This document shows positions 62,440 to 64,000 of a stretch of 64,000 nt of DNA, one piece after another. The notes under the pieces are model-generated. The model made no database searches, was not told where the DNA came from, and saw only the letters and a list, made by a program, of their open reading frames with translations. How positions within the stretch are numbered: the first letter of the stretch is position 1; each line of letters starts with the position of its first letter. This DNA comes from WRGT01 sp942493035 (GTDB taxonomy: Bacteria > Spirochaetota > UBA4802 > UBA5550): contig OW818666.1 in the NCBI GenBank assembly GCA_942493035.1, positions 3,100,001 through 3,164,000 of the forward strand. Direction: 5' to 3'. The position numbers and the translations under genes were made by a program.

Positions 62440-63831
62440 ATGAATAAAAAATTAAATCTGTCGGATGAAATTAGAAATAATACAATCAATGATAAGAGGA
62501 TAAGAAGTCGATTGGCAAAAACTATTGATCAATTATCGCAATATCCCAATCATTCGATTCCTCAAGCATGCAAAAAACCGTCAGAAATAAAAGGGGCATA
62601 TCGATTGTTAGACAATAAAAAAGTTACTCCCGAAGGAATATTGTCCGGACATAAAGAAGCAACCAGAGTAAGAATGGCTGAACATAAAATTGTATTACTT
62701 GTACAGGATACAACTGATTTCAATTACACCAGACCTTCTGCTATAAAAGGAATGGGGGATCATGCGGCATCTCCTAATAGTAAAGGTTTATTACTCCATA
62801 GTACTCTTGCTGTAACACCGGAAGGTGTACCTCTGGGTTTATTATTTCAAAAGTATTGGACACGAGATCCAGAAGAAAAAGGAAAAAAGAATAAAAGGAA
62901 AGAGCTTCCCGTTGAAGAGAAGGAAAGTTTTCGCTGGATAGAAGCCATGGAAGAAAGCACTTCCGATATTCCGGATGGTGTAATAACAGTAACTGTAGCA
63001 GATCGCGAAGCAGATTTTTTTGATTTATTTAGAAGAAGCAAAGAGCTCAAACAAGATATACTGATAAGAGCTATCGGCAATCGGAAAGTCAATAGTGAAG
63101 AAAATTCTTTGATTAAAACAATTGAAGCAGCAGAAATTGCCGGAAAAATCAAGGTTTTCATACCAAGGGATGCAAATTCTAAATTGCCGGAGAGAGAAGT
63201 GGAGTTGGAAATTAAATTCCGCACACTCCAGTTAAAGCCGACATATTATTCAACAGATTCAAAAAACTCACAGTTCATAGAACTTGACGCTTTATATGCC
63301 AGGGAGATAAATCCAGCACTGGATGAAAAACCAATAGAATGGTTATTGCTCTCATCAATACCAATTTTGACCATTGAAGATGCGGTAGAAAGACTCGGCT
63401 GGTATAGGCAGAGATGGAAGATTGAAAGATTTCATTTTACTCTCAAGAGCGGATGCAAAGTTGAAGAGCTGCAACTTGAAACTATAGAGCGTATTGAAAA
63501 CGCACTTTCTCTATATTCGATTGTTTCATGGAAATTATTATGGCTGGTCTATGAGAGCAGAATCAAACCTGATGAATCTTGTGAGATTGTATTAGAAGAA
63601 TACGAATGGCATGCATTATATTGTATGGTAAAACAGAAAAAAGATTTTCCAAAGAAGCCTCCAACTCTAAAAGAAGCATCAATGATGATAGCAAGATTAG
63701 GTGGTTTCATGTGTCGCAAGGGTGATGGTGATCCTGGTGTTAAGGTCATGTGGCGTGGACTTCAGCGTTTGAATGATGTATCTTCTGTATGGTCTATTAT
63801 AACTCATACAGAAGATGTGGGTAATGATTAG
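62440..63831 (+). CDS. IS4-family transposase (Tn5-like subgroup)
   Basis: 463 residues. The N-terminal DNA-binding part contains QACKKPSEIKGAYRLLDNKK, typical of the Tn5/IS50 side of IS4. Catalytic acids: Asp in LLVQDTTDFNY, Asp in VTVADREADFFDLF, and Glu in WYRQRWKIERFHFTLKSG, which satisfies the Y-2-R-3-E-6-K signature exactly. An AGGAAG ribosome site precedes the ATG. The stop codon TAG is formed by the last three bases of the right terminal repeat, so gene and element end together. Confidence 0.96.
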   Translation: MNKKLNLSDEIRNNTINDKRIRSRLAKTIDQLSQYPNHSIPQACKKPSEIKGAYRLLDNKKVTPEGILSGHKEATRVRMAEHKIVLLVQDTTDFNYTRPSAIKGMGDHAASPNSKGLLLHSTLAVTPEGVPLGLLFQKYWTRDPEEKGKKNKRKELPVEEKESFRWIEAMEESTSDIPDGVITVTVADREADFFDLFRRSKELKQDILIRAIGNRKVNSEENSLIKTIEAAEIAGKIKVFIPRDANSKLPEREVELEIKFRTLQLKPTYYSTDSKNSQFIELDALYAREINPALDEKPIEWLLLSSIPILTIEDAVERLGWYRQRWKIERFHFTLKSGCKVEELQLETIERIENALSLYSIVSWKLLWLVYESRIKPDESCEIVLEEYEWHALYCMVKQKKDFPKKPPTLKEASMMIARLGGFMCRKGDGDPGVKVMWRGLQRLNDVSSVWSIITHTEDVGND

Positions 63832-63841
63832 TTGATGAGAA
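63832..63841. repeat. right target-site duplication of the insertion sequence
   Basis: TTGATGAGAA, identical to 62319-62328. Confidence 0.95.
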
Positions 63842-64000
63842 GGGGGAGACTGATAATGTTAAAAGCAATGGGCTTACGCCCATTGTCTTTCGCCTTTGCC
63901 TGCCCCTTCTCACCAAGGGGAAGGTGCCCGACAGGGCGGATGGGGGGGCAGAATTCGTTAAAAAAGATATCCACAACTAAATATCTTCTCCAAAAATCCT
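63842..64000. repeat. GC-rich palindromic repeats right of the insertion sequence
   Basis: Contains CAATGGGC / GCCCATTG (63866-63885), CCCCTT-N6-AAGGGG (63903-63920) and GCCC-GACA-GGGC (about 63927). The second has the same CCCCTT-N6-AAGGGG plan as the palindrome the insertion sequence entered. No gene is visible before the window ends. Confidence 0.6.

Larger units (their letters stand above)
62329..63831 (+). mobile_element. complete IS4-family insertion sequence, 1503 bp
   Basis: Perfect 17-bp terminal inverted repeats (CTAATCATTACCCACAT at 62329-62345 and its complement at 63815-63831) enclose one transposase gene. The 10-bp direct repeats TTGATGAGAA at 62319-62328 and 63832-63841 are the target duplication, within the 9-12 bp typical of IS4. 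The ends and frame are intact, so it may be active. Confidence 0.97.

Overview
The window is a low-GC bacterial chromosome segment that most likely comes from a spirochaete (phylum Spirochaetota), possibly a deep or uncultured lineage. The main clues are a 715-residue membrane-anchored coiled-coil protein of the SpiroCoCo type (56.3-58.5 kb), an Asn at the RpoB position linked to natural rifampicin resistance in spirochaetes, and an abundance of signal-peptide and lipobox proteins with no recognisable family. No genus can be named from the sequence alone. All functional names below are pattern recognition, not database results.

Layout. 0-6.5 kb, minus strand: DUF2225 protein, truA, an outer-membrane-like protein, a lipoprotein, lysC, ddl and the start of pssA. 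6.8-7.7 kb: a lone secreted protein on the plus strand, ending at a bidirectional terminator. 7.8-38.3 kb, minus strand: one nearly unbroken translation and transcription cluster, read from tRNA-Thr(GGT) through rpmG, secE, nusG, rplKAJL, rpoBC, rpsLG, fusA, tuf and the complete S10/spc/alpha block to rplQ. Strong hairpins punctuate it at rplL/rpoB, rpsG/fusA, fusA/tuf and tuf/rpsJ. 38.7-43.9 kb: a DUF4442 protein, an HU protein with a basic tail, an exported peroxiredoxin plus exported thioredoxin-like pair behind a near-consensus sigma70 promoter, a chemotaxis receptor with an apparent poly-T frameshift, and a small lipoprotein. 44.4-46.3 kb: an activator ATPase plus a double-cubane-cluster-type protein (YjiL/YjiM-like). 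46.5-53 kb: a PAS-GGDEF-EAL protein, an RNase D-like nuclease, a truncated solute-binding protein and a hybrid histidine kinase. 54-62 kb: a membrane glycosyltransferase, a response regulator, SpiroCoCo, an unknown secreted pair and a VWA-FHA protein. 62.3-63.8 kb: a complete IS4-family insertion sequence with 17-bp inverted repeats and a 10-bp target duplication.

How it fits together. About half the window is core ribosome, RNA polymerase and secretion machinery. The right half is accessory: signal transduction (chemotaxis receptor, cyclic-di-GMP protein, hybrid kinase, single-domain receiver), envelope proteins, periplasmic thiol redox and an iron-sulfur reductase system. GC-rich palindromes sit between the AT-rich genes in many places. 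The insertion sequence landed exactly in the centre of one of them.
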